Positions 1 through 8,218 of a stretch of 56,147 nucleotides of DNA are shown here, in pieces. The position numbers were made by a program, and so were the translations under genes. Location: contig DBQI01000002.1 of assembly GCA_002305165.1 (NCBI GenBank), positions 1-56,147 of the forward strand, given 5' to 3'. The first letter of the stretch is position 1. Every line of letters starts with the position of its first letter. The notes beneath the pieces are model-generated. The model was not told the origin of the DNA and did not search any database. It saw only the letters and a list, made by a program, of their open reading frames with translations. The stretch is from Armatimonadetes bacterium UBA1398. Lineage in GTDB: Bacteria > Armatimonadota > Zipacnadia > UBA1398.

Positions 1-605
1 CATTCATGAATGATACGGGATAGCACGATCTCGAGGAATGCGCGGATCTCCGACGGCAGATCATCGGGCAGGGCCGATATGGCCTGCGCTCTTGCCTCAG
101 GTTCGCTGGATGCACAGACAGCGCCCTCAACGCCTGCCGCGGCAGGCGCCTCAGGCGCGCTGGGCAAGCCGGTTGCTGTCCCAGGACCATGGTCCGGCAG
201 TAGGCTCAACGCCGCCTTCACGCCCTCTTCTGTAGCCAGGGCAGCAGAGACCTCGAGCCCTGTCTCGCGGCCGATCTCCTCGACGTGGAAGACCGCCAAG
301 GGATTGGCCATCGCCAACGTCACTTTGACGCTGACCGGGACAGCCTGGTACTGCCGCTGTATCTCCGCCGGCACCAGAGCCGCAAGCTCGGGCCGAGGCG
401 GTGCGGCCTCCAGATCCACGAAGGGAACGCCCATGTGGGCAGCCAAGCACCGCGCACGCTCGAGAAGAGTGATCGCCCCCATCATCTCGAGTATGGCGCC
501 CAGCGACTCACCCGTGACGGCTGCGAGTTCCTCGGCCTTGTCGACCTGCTCCTGTGTGGCGCCCGTATTCTCAAGAAAGAGCCGCCGTGTTGCTTCGTCA
601 GTCAC
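1..605 (-). CDS. PilB/GspE-type assembly ATPase, N-terminal part (runs off the window)
   Basis: Translating the minus strand from a GTG at 605 gives 201 codons without a stop, leaving the window at base 1. A GGGAGG ribosome-binding site lies about 7 nt upstream (613-619). Residues about 45-130 resemble the MshEN (T2SSE_N) domain of type II secretion and type IV pilus assembly ATPases: a helical start, then MGVPFVDL at 58-65 and the strand-turn VKVTLAMANPLAVF near 94-107. An Ala/Pro/Gly-rich linker follows and then a helix. The ATPase core would lie outside the window, so the protein could also be a stand-alone MshEN-domain protein. Three PilT retraction ATPases lie 4 kb away, which fits a type IV pilus role. 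The domain call rests on pattern recognition alone. Confidence 0.68.
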   Translation of the reverse strand, partial: MTDEATRRLFLENTGATQEQVDKAEELAAVTGESLGAILEMMGAITLLERARCLAAHMGVPFVDLEAAPPRPELAALVPAEIQRQYQAVPVSVKVTLAMANPLAVFHVEEIGRETGLEVSAALATEEGVKAALSLLPDHGPGTATGLPSAPEAPAAAGVEGAVCASSEPEARAQAISALPDDLPSEIRAFLEIVLSRIIHE

Positions 606-762
606 CGATTGCGCCTCCCATCGACGTGCGCGCATAGCCTGGGCCGTGGCGCGCCTCCGCCGCGGATGCTATGCTGCCTGTCTGTTCCCTAGAACGTACG
701 CTACGGCCGAAATGTTTGATCATGGCCATGTTGGTTTTGCATGCGCTGACAGCGGGGGGACC

Positions 763-1311
763 ATGGAGCCGACGGGGCTACAGGGGCTCGAGGTACTCAT
801 ATCGGAGCACGAGATCGCTAAACGCGTCGATGAGATGGCGGCTCGCATCACCGCGACCATCGACTGCTCCGAGGCGGTGGCGGTGGTCGCCCTCAAGGGC
901 GCGTTGATTCTGGCGGCTGACTTGGTGCGCCGGCTACCCGCCCTGCGGGCCATCGACTTCGTTCAGGCGCGATCCTACGGGCACGGCACCGAATCGAGCG
1001 GGGAGGTCCGGATACTGCGCGACGTGGAGATGCTACTGACCGGTCTCGACGTTCTCCTCATCGACGACATCCTCGACACAGGCCTGACCTCTGCGCGCCT
1101 AAAGAGCCATCTGGAGTCTCATGGCGCTCGCGCCGTGCATCTCGTCACTCTGCTCGATAAGCCCAGTCGCCGTCGCGTGGAGGTCCAGCCCCTCATCACG
1201 GGGTTCACGGTGCCTGACCTATTCGTCGTCGGTTATGGTATGGACTTCGCCGAACGCTACCGCGACCTGCCCTACATCGCCGTACTGAGTCCAGGCGAGG
1301 AGCACGCATAG
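763..1311 (+). CDS. hpt: Purine (hypoxanthine-type) phosphoribosyltransferase
   Basis: A 182-aa cytosolic enzyme that transfers ribose 5-phosphate from PRPP to hypoxanthine or guanine in purine salvage. The PRPP-binding signature is clear as LLIDDILDTGLTS in the middle of the chain. The C-terminal VPDLFVVGYGMDFAERYRDL is typical of bacterial HPRT. The open frame extends far upstream, but the start at 763 is chosen because it follows a GGGGGGA ribosome-binding site (754-760) and gives the family length of about 180 aa. The upstream extension is antisense to the divergent ATPase gene. The 3' end overlaps the convergent glycosyltransferase gene by 40 bp. HPRT and xanthine-type specificity cannot be separated by eye. 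Confidence 0.93.
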   Translation: MEPTGLQGLEVLISEHEIAKRVDEMAARITATIDCSEAVAVVALKGALILAADLVRRLPALRAIDFVQARSYGHGTESSGEVRILRDVEMLLTGLDVLLIDDILDTGLTSARLKSHLESHGARAVHLVTLLDKPSRRRVEVQPLITGFTVPDLFVVGYGMDFAERYRDLPYIAVLSPGEEHA

Positions 1312-2939
1312 ACCTCGGCTGTGGCCGACGGCTGACGCTCCCAATCGAGGCGGCTCTCCTTGAGGTAATCGCGGGCGAGCAGGAGGTCTTCATCCGTCGT
1401 CGCCTCGGGGATCAGCACCACATGGGTCACTCCGTAGGCGCGCACAACGGCGTCGATGGCGGAGGCAGAGTCCGTTGGGATGTTGACCGACGGCAGTCCA
1501 GAGTAGTGCACGAACCTCCAGCAGTCCTGAACCATCAACACCGAATCGGGCGGCAGCGCCGCTCCACACCACCGTGCCACGTCCTTCAGTGCGTTGTGGG
1601 CCGGGTCGACTAAGGCTGCGGAGCCTGAAGGTCCGTAGACGACGAGATGCGTCCAGAGATGCTGCGGGCCGGGCCAAGCGGCGAGGACGCCGACGCATAC
1701 TGCGGCAGCCAGGCTGAGGTTCCTCGCGGCTTGAGCGGACCTCGGCCGCGTGTCCACGGCCAGGTCATGGCACAGCCGAGAGAGCGCCGCTGACACGAGG
1801 GCGCCTGCCGCAGGCCACAGAAGCAGTAGGTAACGCGGCCAAACCGGAAAAACGGCCGCCAGCAGCGCCGCATGGCCCAGGTGGTATGCGGCCAGGGACC
1901 AGCCCTCGCGGCGTCTCAGCATGCCGGCGCCCACAAGCAGCGCGAGGGTCAGCCACCACACTTCGCGTCCAGCGAGGCTCAGACGGAGCCGCTGGAGGAG
2001 GACTTCCGCCATCCGGCCCGCGCCGTACTGCCCCAGAGCCTTCGAAAGCGTGGGGATCTCGTCGCCGGGGTGGGCCCACCAGACGCGACGGAACCCATTC
2101 TCCTGCCAGTCCTCGCGGTAGTCCTCGCCCACTGCGATGTGCTTGTTCGCTGAATGGAGAGGGTCGCCATACACGGCGGCGTTGCGGGCCATCCAGGGCA
2201 GCATGGGAAGGGCAAGCCCCACACACAGAGCCGCGAATGCCCGGACTCGGTCGCCCCTTCCCAGCTCCCCCTCGCGCTCGGCCGCGCCCAGCCAGAGGGT
2301 CGGCAGCAGCGCAGGCACGTGTAGGAGTGCTGCGGGCTTCAGGAGGTAGGCAACGCCCAGTAGGGCTCCCGCCCAGAACCACCGCCACGCTGGCGCCGGC
2401 CGATGTCGCCAGACGGTGAGCCACGCAGCGAACAGGATGGCAGTAAAGGGGACGTCCGCGAGCACCCGTCCCGATAGATCCTGCGGCAGGAGCGCCAGCA
2501 GCGAGAAGGTGGCGCCTCCGACCGCGAATGCTGGTGAGGCTCCCAGCCGCCTCGCGGCTAGGAGCGTCATCAGTGGCACGAGCAGCGAACCCACTACCAG
2601 TGCCGGTAGTACGGCTGCGAAGTCCGTTGGACCGATCCGAGCGGCGAGCACCGGCGCCAGGATCACTCCAAGGCCAGGCCCGTAATGGTCCTCAGGGTGC
2701 GGCAAACGACTGTACCGCGTGAAGAAGTGCTGGACGTAGTTGACACGAAGCCCGTGCCCCGCGAGTATCATGCTGGCTTGATGTGTGTAGGCGGCCTCAT
2801 CGGGTGAGCCGATGAAGGGCCGGTCCCGGAGCATCCAGCATCGGGCGGTCAGCACCGTCGTGCCGAGCATCGCCACCACGAGGGTCGCGGTACGCCAGGA
2901 GAGGTCGGGTCGAGGGTGTGGCTTCTGGGGGCGCGGCAT
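1272..2939 (-). CDS. GT-C family membrane glycosyltransferase (PMT/ArnT-like, GT39/GT83 type)
   Basis: A 555-aa integral membrane protein with about ten hydrophobic segments. After the first segment, an extracytoplasmic loop contains SPDEAAYTHQASMI, the acidic DE...Y motif seen in PMT_2/ArnT-type enzymes that use polyprenyl-phosphate sugar donors. The last 130 residues form a soluble domain. The family transfers sugars from a lipid carrier to protein, lipid A or other envelope acceptors; the acceptor here is unknown. The ATG at 2939 is preferred over an upstream in-frame start at 3062, because the longer form begins with a non-hydrophobic Arg-rich stretch and would overlap the divergent gene. 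The stop lies inside the hpt 3' end. Confidence 0.78.
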   Translation of the reverse strand: MPRPQKPHPRPDLSWRTATLVVAMLGTTVLTARCWMLRDRPFIGSPDEAAYTHQASMILAGHGLRVNYVQHFFTRYSRLPHPEDHYGPGLGVILAPVLAARIGPTDFAAVLPALVVGSLLVPLMTLLAARRLGASPAFAVGGATFSLLALLPQDLSGRVLADVPFTAILFAAWLTVWRHRPAPAWRWFWAGALLGVAYLLKPAALLHVPALLPTLWLGAAEREGELGRGDRVRAFAALCVGLALPMLPWMARNAAVYGDPLHSANKHIAVGEDYREDWQENGFRRVWWAHPGDEIPTLSKALGQYGAGRMAEVLLQRLRLSLAGREVWWLTLALLVGAGMLRRREGWSLAAYHLGHAALLAAVFPVWPRYLLLLWPAAGALVSAALSRLCHDLAVDTRPRSAQAARNLSLAAAVCVGVLAAWPGPQHLWTHLVVYGPSGSAALVDPAHNALKDVARWCGAALPPDSVLMVQDCWRFVHYSGLPSVNIPTDSASAIDAVVRAYGVTHVVLIPEATTDEDLLLARDYLKESRLDWERQPSATAEVYACSSPGLSTAM

Positions 2940-2995
2940 GAGCTTAGCTTCACCGCTGGAGGCTCTCTGCCTGCCTGGCAACGGGCCGCCGAACC

Positions 2996-3001
2996 GAGGA
3001 G
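2996..3001 (+). promoter_or_regulatory. Ribosome-binding site GAGGAG deciding a TTG start
   Basis: GAGGAG lies 6 nt before the TTG at 3008 and 21 nt before the next in-frame ATG at 3023. It therefore supports the TTG as the start of the NuoN-like gene. Confidence 0.6.
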
Positions 3002-3007
3002 TCACGG

Positions 3008-4435
3008 TTGACCGGCGAGCCCATGACCACGATCTCTGCCGGAGCACTGGCCATCCTCGCACCCATTGTGGGGTCGCTGCTATCGCTGCTTGGTGGATGG
3101 CCCGCGCGAATCGGCCGATGGGGTAGTCTCGCTGTAGCTTCGGCGATTATCGCGGGCGGCACGGGCGCCATGCTGCGCGAGGGCGCCTTCGTGCGCGTCA
3201 TGGTGCCCGAGACCCCGGTTGCCGTCTTCTGCTGGGACTGGACCACCACCATCATCGCTGGGGTGGCCCTGGTATCCGCCCTCCTCAGCTTTCTGTGCTC
3301 CCCGCCTGACGCCGGTGAGGACAGTATGGCGCTGTTTCAGCTTGCCATGGCCCTCGGTGTGGCCTTGGCGGGCAATGCCTTGGTGCTGTGGCCGCTTCTC
3401 TCCCTCTCGGCTGGCGCCCTGGCCCTCTTCGTGCTCGGGAGTCGCGGCCCCAGGTCCGTGGCCACCGCAATAGGCGGTGCCCTGAGCCTCCTCGGTGCAG
3501 CGGTGGGCGCCTACGGACTGGCTCGGGCGCTGCATCTGAGCCGTGACGAGCCGATATCGCTGTTCGATCTCTGCCTGTTCCCCGCCGAAAGCCTCACTAG
3601 CGCGGCCTTGCTCGGGTTGGGGTTTCTCGGAGGACTCGCGGCGGTGGTGGGTGGCTTCCCCTTCACCCTCAAGCACGCCACCGAGTGGGCGGCCATGGGT
3701 CCCCGACGAGCCGCCGCAGCCATCGGGTTGGGCCCCGGCGCCATAGCCTTGTGGATCTGGCTGAAGGTCGCTGTGCACGGCCGAGTTGCCCTGCAAGCCT
3801 CTCTGGGCGTCCCTGCGGTCCGCTGGGCACTCTACGGAGGGGTAGTCCTGGGCATCGCCTGGCATCTTGCCAGTCTGCTGATCCGACGGGACGCCTGTGA
3901 GGTCCGACGCACGTTGTGGGGCCTTCAGTGGTGCTACGGCCTGCTGGCACTACTCCTCGGGACAGCGGACGGCATCGGTCTCTATGCCTTCGTCCTTTGG
4001 GCAGCGCAGGCCGTGCTGTGCTTCGGTGGCTTGGCCATCGCCGACCGGACAACGGGACGCGCATCGGTATTGCTCCAGGTTGCGAGCTGGGCGTCACTTC
4101 TGGGTGCCCCGCCTCTCGCTGGATTCTGGGGCCGATACGTGCTCGTGAAGGCGATCGCGAGGGTCCATGGGGACCTATGGTCGGTGGCGCTTATACCGTG
4201 GGCTATCGAGGTGGTCGTGGTGCTCTTGGCCTTCGACCTTGTGTCTCGCGGACGGCACGCTACGGATGCCGAGGAGCCCCACGTACCCTCCGGTGACGCT
4301 GTCCGATGCCCTCGCCCGATGGGCATGCTGTCCGCCGGCCTGTGCATTGCGCTACACCTCGGCGTCGGTCCCCTCGCTCTCGTGGTCTCCGACGCGCTCG
4401 CCAGACAGATCGTGACGGGTGCGGCGACCTGGTAG
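3008..4435 (+). CDS. Solitary NuoN/MrpD-like (proton-conducting transporter family) membrane protein
   Basis: A 475-aa, highly hydrophobic protein with roughly 13-14 membrane spans, the usual length of NADH dehydrogenase subunit N. Family hallmarks: FPF at 217-219 with Lys222, Lys253 in WLK, and LLGAPPLAGFWGRY at 364-377, which matches the conserved late helix (usually GIPPTAGFWGK). Two expected features look altered. The helix that normally carries the pump glutamate (E-LLS) reads WPLLSLSAGA at 128-137 with no acidic residue, and the late GK is GR. No other complex I, Mrp or hydrogenase subunit is nearby. It may be a degenerate or repurposed antiporter-like subunit. It diverges from the glycosyltransferase across 68 bp. 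Confidence 0.7.
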   Translation: MTGEPMTTISAGALAILAPIVGSLLSLLGGWPARIGRWGSLAVASAIIAGGTGAMLREGAFVRVMVPETPVAVFCWDWTTTIIAGVALVSALLSFLCSPPDAGEDSMALFQLAMALGVALAGNALVLWPLLSLSAGALALFVLGSRGPRSVATAIGGALSLLGAAVGAYGLARALHLSRDEPISLFDLCLFPAESLTSAALLGLGFLGGLAAVVGGFPFTLKHATEWAAMGPRRAAAAIGLGPGAIALWIWLKVAVHGRVALQASLGVPAVRWALYGGVVLGIAWHLASLLIRRDACEVRRTLWGLQWCYGLLALLLGTADGIGLYAFVLWAAQAVLCFGGLAIADRTTGRASVLLQVASWASLLGAPPLAGFWGRYVLVKAIARVHGDLWSVALIPWAIEVVVVLLAFDLVSRGRHATDAEEPHVPSGDAVRCPRPMGMLSAGLCIALHLGVGPLALVVSDALARQIVTGAATW

Positions 4436-4462
4436 GTCCAACAGAACGCATTGCGCCGGGCA

Positions 4463-4491
4463 TTGACGCCCCGGGCGACCCTCGGTATACT
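4463..4491 (+). promoter_or_regulatory. Sigma-70-type promoter of tRNA-Ala
   Basis: TTGACG (4463-4468) and TATACT (4486-4491) are separated by exactly 17 bp and lie 43 bp before the tRNA. Transcription would begin near 4498. This is the best consensus promoter seen in the window. Confidence 0.8.
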
Positions 4492-4503
4492 CCAGGCTGC
4501 TTT

Positions 4504-4518
4504 GAACCCCTGGGGTTC
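4504..4518. repeat. Perfect palindrome GAACCCC-T-GGGGTTC in the tRNA leader
   Basis: Seven-base arms around a single T, located about 6-20 nt after the predicted transcription start and 16 nt before the mature tRNA. A one-base centre is too tight for an RNA hairpin with all pairs formed. It may be a protein-binding operator, a processing determinant or chance. Confidence 0.4.
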
Positions 4519-4534
4519 GACCTATGCCCCTGGT

Positions 4535-4609
4535 GGGGCCGTGGCGCAGTGGGAGCGCGCTTCCTTGGCATGGAAGAGGTCACGGGTTCAAATCCCGTCG
4601 GCTCCACCA
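4535..4609 (+). tRNA. tRNA-Ala (anticodon GGC)
   Basis: A full cloverleaf with the CCA end encoded (4607-4609). The acceptor stem GGGGCCG/CGGCTCC includes the G3:U70 wobble pair that identifies alanine tRNAs. The anticodon arm is CTTCC-TTGGCAT-GGAAG with GGC in the loop. The T arm is ACGGG-TTCAAAT-CCCGT. It decodes GCC/GCU, which suits the Ala-rich, GCC-rich genes here. It has its own promoter at 4463-4491. Confidence 0.97.
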
Positions 4610-4818
4610 ATCCCCATATCTTCAATCGCAGCGCAGGAACAATGGCACCCTCTGGCGCATTTATCGTGGGTACTCGTGCCATGCCGGGTGGGCGGCGCGC
4701 CGTGGGGATGAAGAGGGATACCCACGCTGGCCGGGGAATATCGCTACGGTTCGGGGTACGGCCCAGCGCGGGGGTGCCAGGGTCAGTCAGTCACATCTTG
4801 ATAAGGTGCGTGGCCTGA

Positions 4819-5880
4819 ATGGATTTCGATCTTGTAGTTCGCGTGGCGGTCGAGCAGGGCGCCTCGGACATCTTCATCAAGGAAGGCAACCGGCCCTGCA
4901 TCAAGGTCAGGGGCCGCATCGCCGCCATTGATCTGCCCACTCTTACGGCCGAGGACACCAAGCAGATCGCCTATGAGATGATGAGCGAGGAGCAGATCAA
5001 GCGCTTCGAGCGCACCCATGAGATGGATATGGGCATCACCATCCCCGATCTGATCCGTTTCCGAGTCAACATCCACCAGCAGCGCGGCTCCATCGGCGTT
5101 GTCATGCGCCTGATCCCTCTCGACGTCCCGACCATTGATGACCTTGGGCTCCCAGAGGTTCTCAAGGAGCTGTGCAAGCGGCAGCAAGGGCTCATACTGG
5201 TGACCGGGCCTACGGGTTGCGGCAAGTCAACCACGCTGGCCGCCATGCTCGACGAGATCAACTCAAAGCAGCCCGTACATATCGTAACGGTTGAAGACCC
5301 GCTGGAGTATGTGCACAGGGACAAGCGCGGCATCGTCACCCAACGCGAGGTCGGCATCGACACCGAGGGGTTCCATGCCGCACTGAAGACCGTCCTCCGC
5401 CAGGCCCCGAATATCATCCTTATTGGCGAGATGCGCGACGTGGAGACCATGCATGCCGCCATGCAGGCCGCCGAGACGGGCCACTTGGTCTTCTCGACGG
5501 TTCACACCCGCAGCGCGGCAGAGACGGTTGAGCGTGTTCTGAACATGTTCCCGCCCCACGAGAAGGAGCAGATCTCGCTCCGCATGAGCCAGTCGCTGCA
5601 GGGCGTGATCTCTCAGAAGCTCGTGCGCACGGCCGACGGGCAGCGGCGCATCGCCGCCCTTGAGATCATGGTCGTCACCCCGACGATCCAGAAGTACATC
5701 GAGGAAGCCCGGATCTCCCAGATGTACGATGCTGTCGGTGAGGGCGAGTTCTGGGGCATGCAGACCATGAACCAAGTGCTGGACCGGTACTTCAAGCAGG
5801 GACTCATCAGCGAGGAGACCGCCTTGGCCAACGCCGGCAACCTGACGGAGCTGCGCCAGATGCTCCGCAGACAGGCGTAG
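4819..5880 (+). CDS. pilT: Type IV pilus retraction ATPase, PilT family, copy 1 (possibly PilU-like)
   Basis: A 353-aa cytoplasmic hexameric ATPase of the pilus motor. Visible: the N-terminal PilT domain, Walker A GPTGCGKSTT at 130-139, the Asp box VEDPLEY near 158, the Walker-B-like LIGEMRD at 201-207, and the His box TGHLVFSTVHT at 220-230. The C-terminal region differs from the two copies downstream. The usual AIRNLIRE motif is TIQKYIEEAR, followed by WGMQTMNQ, and it ends in LRQMLRR, which is somewhat PilU-like. An AAGGTG sits about 10 nt before the ATG. It is first of three tandem paralogues and no other pilus gene adjoins them in the window. The exact role (PilT or PilU) is inferred. 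Confidence 0.93.
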   Translation: MDFDLVVRVAVEQGASDIFIKEGNRPCIKVRGRIAAIDLPTLTAEDTKQIAYEMMSEEQIKRFERTHEMDMGITIPDLIRFRVNIHQQRGSIGVVMRLIPLDVPTIDDLGLPEVLKELCKRQQGLILVTGPTGCGKSTTLAAMLDEINSKQPVHIVTVEDPLEYVHRDKRGIVTQREVGIDTEGFHAALKTVLRQAPNIILIGEMRDVETMHAAMQAAETGHLVFSTVHTRSAAETVERVLNMFPPHEKEQISLRMSQSLQGVISQKLVRTADGQRRIAALEIMVVTPTIQKYIEEARISQMYDAVGEGEFWGMQTMNQVLDRYFKQGLISEETALANAGNLTELRQMLRRQA

Positions 5881-5935
5881 GACAAGCCCGCGCAGGCGAC
5901 CCGGGCCTCCGCGGCTGGCGGGTTGCTGCTAGACA

Positions 5936-5942
5936 GGGAGGG
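5936..5942 (+). promoter_or_regulatory. Ribosome-binding site GGGAGGG deciding a GTG start
   Basis: The site lies 4 nt before the GTG at 5947. An upstream in-frame TTG at 5923 has no such signal. The GTG start also aligns the N-terminus with the other two PilT copies. Confidence 0.6.
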
Positions 5943-5946
5943 CGCC

Positions 5947-7044
5947 GTGATCGATCTTACGGAACTCTTGACCACACTGGTGGAACGGAACGGCTCCGAC
6001 CTTCACATGAAGGTCGGACAACCTCCGGTTATCAGGGTCGACGGAACGCTCTACCGGCTCGAAGGGTACCCCCGCATGTCTCCCGATGACGTGCGCGCCG
6101 CGATGTACTCCATCCTGAGCCAAGAGCAGGTCGACGAGTACGAGGAGAACCTCGAACTGGACCTCTCCCACAGCATCTCGGGTGTCGGGCGTTACCGTGT
6201 CAACGTGCTTCAGCAGCGGGGCTATGTAGGGGGGGTCTTCCGGCATATCCCCTTCCAGATCCCCTCGATCGACGAGCTGGGCCTGCCGCCTGTCTTGAAG
6301 CAGATATCCATGCGGCCTCGAGGCCTGGTCCTAGTTACAGGCCCGACCGGCTCGGGCAAGTCCACCACGCTAGCGGCCATGGTTCACCACATGAATGCCC
6401 ACCGCCATGCGCACATCATCACGATCGAGGACCCGTTGGAGTTCATCCACTCGGACAACCTCTGCTGCATCAACCAGCGTGAGCTCGGCGGTGATACCCA
6501 CAGCTTCGGGCATGCCCTACGACACGTCATGCGGCAGAACCCAGACATCATCCTGGTCGGTGAGATGCGCGACCTCGAGACGATCCAGCTCGCGATCACT
6601 GCGGCTGAGACGGGCCACTTGGTGCTCGCCACTCTGCACACTACTGATGCCGCACAGACGATCGACCGTGTGATCGACGTCTTCCCTCCCGAGCAGCAAG
6701 AGCAGATCCGGTCCCAGCTCGCGACGACGTTGGAGGCCATCGTCTGCCAGACACTGCTGCCGCTGAAGTCGGGCCACGGCCGGGTTGCCGCCTTCGAGAT
6801 CATGGTCGGCACGCCAGCCATCAAGACCATCGTCCGCGAGGGCAAGACGCACCAGATCCCCGCCCTCGTGCAGACGGGCAGCGAGGCCGGTATGATCTCC
6901 CTGGAGCACTACCTACTGACCCTGATCCAGCAGGACCTGGTGACATTCGAGGAGGCCCTCGCCAAGTCGAACAATCCTCGCGAGTTCACGGAGCTGGCCC
7001 AGCGTCGGCTTGGCATCGTCACCGATGGGCAGCCCCAGGCGTAG
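5947..7044 (+). CDS. pilT: Type IV pilus retraction ATPase, PilT family, copy 2
   Basis: A 365-aa PilT-type motor ATPase. The N-terminal domain opens with LVERNGSDLHMK. Walker A GPTGSGKSTT is at 132-141, the Asp box is IEDPLEF, the Walker-B-like motif is LVGEMRD, and the His box TGHLVLATLHTTD resembles classical PilT. The C-terminal IKTIVREGKTHQI followed by a GMISLE segment corresponds to the AIRNLIRE-K-HQI region needed for retraction in studied PilT proteins. It follows copy 1 after a 66-bp gap (42 bp if the TTG at 5923 were used) and is probably co-transcribed with it. It is closer to copy 3 than to copy 1 by eye. Confidence 0.94.
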   Translation: MIDLTELLTTLVERNGSDLHMKVGQPPVIRVDGTLYRLEGYPRMSPDDVRAAMYSILSQEQVDEYEENLELDLSHSISGVGRYRVNVLQQRGYVGGVFRHIPFQIPSIDELGLPPVLKQISMRPRGLVLVTGPTGSGKSTTLAAMVHHMNAHRHAHIITIEDPLEFIHSDNLCCINQRELGGDTHSFGHALRHVMRQNPDIILVGEMRDLETIQLAITAAETGHLVLATLHTTDAAQTIDRVIDVFPPEQQEQIRSQLATTLEAIVCQTLLPLKSGHGRVAAFEIMVGTPAIKTIVREGKTHQIPALVQTGSEAGMISLEHYLLTLIQQDLVTFEEALAKSNNPREFTELAQRRLGIVTDGQPQA

Positions 7045-7076
7045 CTTGAAGATAGGCCGACCGGACTGAAGAGAGG

Positions 7077-8201
7077 ATGCGCGACGTGCCCAAAGCCCTC
7101 GAACAACTGATGATCGACATGGTGAAGGCCCGAGGCTCGGACCTTCTGCTTCATGCCCACTCGGCCCCGTGGTTCCGTGTCGATGGAGAGCTCATCGAGC
7201 AGAAGGAACGCGGCGTCCTGGAGCCCGACGCAGTTCGCCAGATGTGCTATGAGATCCTGACCGACCGCCAGATCAAGACGTTTGAGGAAGAGATGGAGCT
7301 GGACACCGCCCACATCATCGAGGGCGTCTCCCGTTTCCGTGTGAATATGTTCCGGCAGCGCGGCTCCATGGGCGCCGCCTTCCGGTGTATCCCCTTCGAG
7401 GTTCCCACGATCGAGCAAGTGGGGCTGCCCGTGAAGATCGGCCACTACTTCGCGGAGCGTCCTCGTGGTTTCGTCCTAGTTACCGGTCCCACCGGGTGTG
7501 GTAAGTCCACCACCCTCGCTGCGCTCGTGAACCACGTCAACGCGACCAGCCCCAACCACATCATGACCATTGAGGACCCCATCGAGTACATCCATGAGGA
7601 CAAGGTTGCCCTCGTCAATCAGCGCGAGCTCGGGGTCGATACATACAGCTTCCAGGCGGCTCTCAAGCACGTTCTGCGGCAGGACCCTGATGTGATCCTG
7701 GTCGGTGAGATGCGCGACCTCGAGACGATGCAGCTCGCTATCACGGCCGCCGAGACCGGCCACCTTGTGTTCGCCACCCTCCACACGACGAACGCGGTTC
7801 AGACGGTCGATCGTATCATCGACGTCTTCCCCCCCTACCAGCAGCAGCAGGTCCGTATGCAGCTCTCCGTCAACCTCGTGGGAGTCATCTCGCAGACTCT
7901 CCTGCGGCGAGCGGAGGGGAAGGGCCGCATCGCAGCGTGGGAGATCATGCTCTGCATCTGGTCGATTCGGAACCTCATCCGTGAGGCCAAGAGCTACCAG
8001 ATCCAAGGTTCCATTCAGACAGGCATCAAGCACGGCATGATGACCCTCGACATGTGCCTCGCGAACTACGTGAAGCGAGGCGTCGTGACCGAGGAGGACG
8101 CCCTGCTCAAATCCAGCGACCCCGAGGAGTTCAAGCGGCTGCTCCATGGGGATGAAGAAGAGGGCGCGGCTAGCACCCCCAACCGGAAGCAGGGGCGTTA
8201 G
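7077..8201 (+). CDS. pilT: Type IV pilus retraction ATPase, PilT family, copy 3
   Basis: A 374-aa PilT-type ATPase with Walker A GPTGCGKSTT at 137-146, Asp box IEDPIEY, Walker-B-like LVGEMRD and His box TGHLVFATLHTTN. The C-terminal SIRNLIREAKSYQI is the best match among the three to the PilT AIRNLIRE motif, so this copy is the best candidate for the canonical retraction motor. An acidic, low-complexity tail (GDEEEG...) follows. The ATG at 7077 abuts the purine-rich GAGAGG; a GTG at 7086, three codons later, has better spacing (9 nt) and may be the true start. It ends 18 bp before a strong hairpin. Confidence 0.94.
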   Translation: MRDVPKALEQLMIDMVKARGSDLLLHAHSAPWFRVDGELIEQKERGVLEPDAVRQMCYEILTDRQIKTFEEEMELDTAHIIEGVSRFRVNMFRQRGSMGAAFRCIPFEVPTIEQVGLPVKIGHYFAERPRGFVLVTGPTGCGKSTTLAALVNHVNATSPNHIMTIEDPIEYIHEDKVALVNQRELGVDTYSFQAALKHVLRQDPDVILVGEMRDLETMQLAITAAETGHLVFATLHTTNAVQTVDRIIDVFPPYQQQQVRMQLSVNLVGVISQTLLRRAEGKGRIAAWEIMLCIWSIRNLIREAKSYQIQGSIQTGIKHGMMTLDMCLANYVKRGVVTEEDALLKSSDPEEFKRLLHGDEEEGAASTPNRKQGR

Positions 8202-8218
8202 GCCTCGCCAAGAGAGTT

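Noticed and set aside
10..762. Plus-strand open frame fused to the N-terminus of hpt
   Set aside because: It is Arg/Ser/Ala-rich noise opposite an MshEN-domain coding region, and hpt has its own ATG and ribosome-binding site at 763.
3080..3865. 261-codon minus-strand frame
   Set aside because: It lies antisense to the NuoN-like gene and has Gln/Gly/Arg-rich composition with no domain, as expected for high-GC antisense frames.
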